This document shows positions 63,391 through 64,000 of a DNA stretch of 64,000 bases, one piece after another. Below the pieces are notes generated by a model. That model saw nothing but the letters and a program-made list of their open reading frames with translations. It was not told the origin of the DNA and ran no database searches. The translations under genes were made by a program, and so were the position numbers. The DNA is from JAABRU01 sp041390465. GTDB taxonomy: Bacteria > Desulfobacterota > Desulfobacteria > Desulfobacterales > Desulfococcaceae. The DNA is taken from the NCBI GenBank assembly GCA_041390465.1, contig JAWKPW010000016.1, forward strand, positions 3,454-67,453, in the 5' to 3' direction. Position 1 is the stretch's first letter, and every line of letters starts with the position of its first letter.

Positions 63391-64000
63391 TTTCAGCAGC
63401 ACCCTTTCCTTGATTCCGAATATGATTCGGGCATATCCGGTTCAGAATCAATCCGAATCTTTATTCAGTCCAACTGCTGCCGCACGGTTCAAATCCGGCT
63501 TGCATCGGTATGGCGGCAGGCCCGGCATCAGCGTCTGAAATACCGAAAATCCATATCACAGTCTGTGAAAAAATTACAGAAAATACGTAAAAATTTTTTT
63601 CCCGGTTTCCCTGAAACTGAACAGTCGCAAGATCATTCCCCTGAGAACCGCCTGCTGCGGATCATTTCAAATTCCTTCTGCATAAACAGGGTGCGGATTG
63701 AACCTGCAGGGGCGAATGATTATTCGCCCCTCAATTCCCCTGCATAAACGGGGCGTGACAGTCTGTCTGAACCGGGATTTTCAGCAACTGCAAGGATTTT
63801 TTTAAGAAAGGATTTTTCAGATTCCATGCAATATGCAATCCCTGCTTAAAAAAATCCCCGCAGTTAATGATGGATTCCGCATCTCACTGAAAAATCCTGC
63901 AAATCTTTTCATTCTCCAAATCCCGGTTCAGACAAATTGTCCCCTGCCTAAACGGGACGCGGGATTGAACGGGGCATGATTTTTGTCTGAAATCAGCAGA
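63391..64000. repeat. Palindromic repeat island
   Basis: From 63640 on, several repeat types are combined. GGGGCGAATGATTATTCGCCCC (63709-63730) is a perfect palindrome. TGCATAAACAGGGTGCGGATT-type units occur at about 63680, 63741 and 63946. Two inverted arms share GTCTGAACCGGGATTT (63763) and AAATCCCGGTTCAGAC (63934), with GGATTTTTTTAAG inside. No gene is visible; 63391-63639 is plain spacer. Confidence 0.8.

Overview
The window is about 64 kb of bacterial chromosome with moderate GC. Its gene content suggests an anaerobic, respiratory, motile Gram-negative bacterium, most likely a Desulfobacterota/Desulfobacterales-type organism. The evidence is the NifU/NifS pair, a quinone-oxidase-like protein fused to eight c-type haem sites, a PPi/ATP-type phosphofructokinase, a lysine-aminomutase-like radical SAM protein, a broken phenylacetate-CoA ligase beside an ACT protein and a branched-chain-type binding protein, hybrid histidine kinases, and large MCPs. 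This lineage is inferred from gene families, not from rRNA. There is no rRNA, CRISPR array or prophage.

Layout. 0-5.2 kb: nifU-nifS (minus strand, nifS cut by the window edge), then a decayed lemA/TPM-domain cluster full of palindromic repeats. 5.2-14.2 kb: valS (frameshifted at its extreme 3' end), a PD-(D/E)XK-type nuclease gene, a VapC-type toxin with its antitoxin, an acidic protein with spaced repeated motifs, and a divergent AAA+ Fis-type regulator lacking the GAFTGA loop. 14.3-22.4 kb: clpB with a shattered 3' fifth, an orphan TAXI-type binding protein, a hybrid histidine kinase, and a YchJ-type SEC-C protein, separated by repeat-rich spacers. 22.5-27.5 kb (minus strand): the cytochrome fusion, phosphofructokinase and a CitE-like lyase. 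27.9-29.1 kb: decayed secreted/OmpA-like genes. 29.3-34.9 kb: a tight four-gene operon (YfiR - kinase-less REC/HPt membrane protein - REC/PAS/GAF/GGDEF/EAL - ChaN lipoprotein), every junction overlapping by 4-8 bases. 35-42.3 kb: an MCP, crotonase, broken paaK, ACT protein and LivK-type binding protein. 42.4-48.3 kb: an accessory zone of broken genes (S1 protease, a small toxin-like gene split by nested miniature elements, DUF2283, a type ISP-like restriction-modification gene) and a Uma2 protein. 48.4-53.8 kb: PrkA-type kinase, MoxR ATPase and a membrane protein. 54-57.3 kb: a miniature element, a dead IS982 copy and a broken kamA. 57.5-63.4 kb: DUF1015 protein, two tRNA-Ser genes with a consensus promoter, a small monooxygenase-fold protein, and an operon of MCP, glycosyltransferase and methyltransferase. 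The last 600 bases are a repeat island.

Two themes stand out. First, intergenic space is built from several families of palindromic and miniature inverted-repeat elements. Some are nested, one splits a gene, and some contribute coding sequence or stop codons to neighbouring genes. Second, about fifteen genes carry frameshifts or stops, several of them clustered inside otherwise clean genes. Whether this is real pseudogenisation or consensus error cannot be decided from the sequence alone. The intact signalling, respiration and chaperone-kinase genes nearby show full family motifs.
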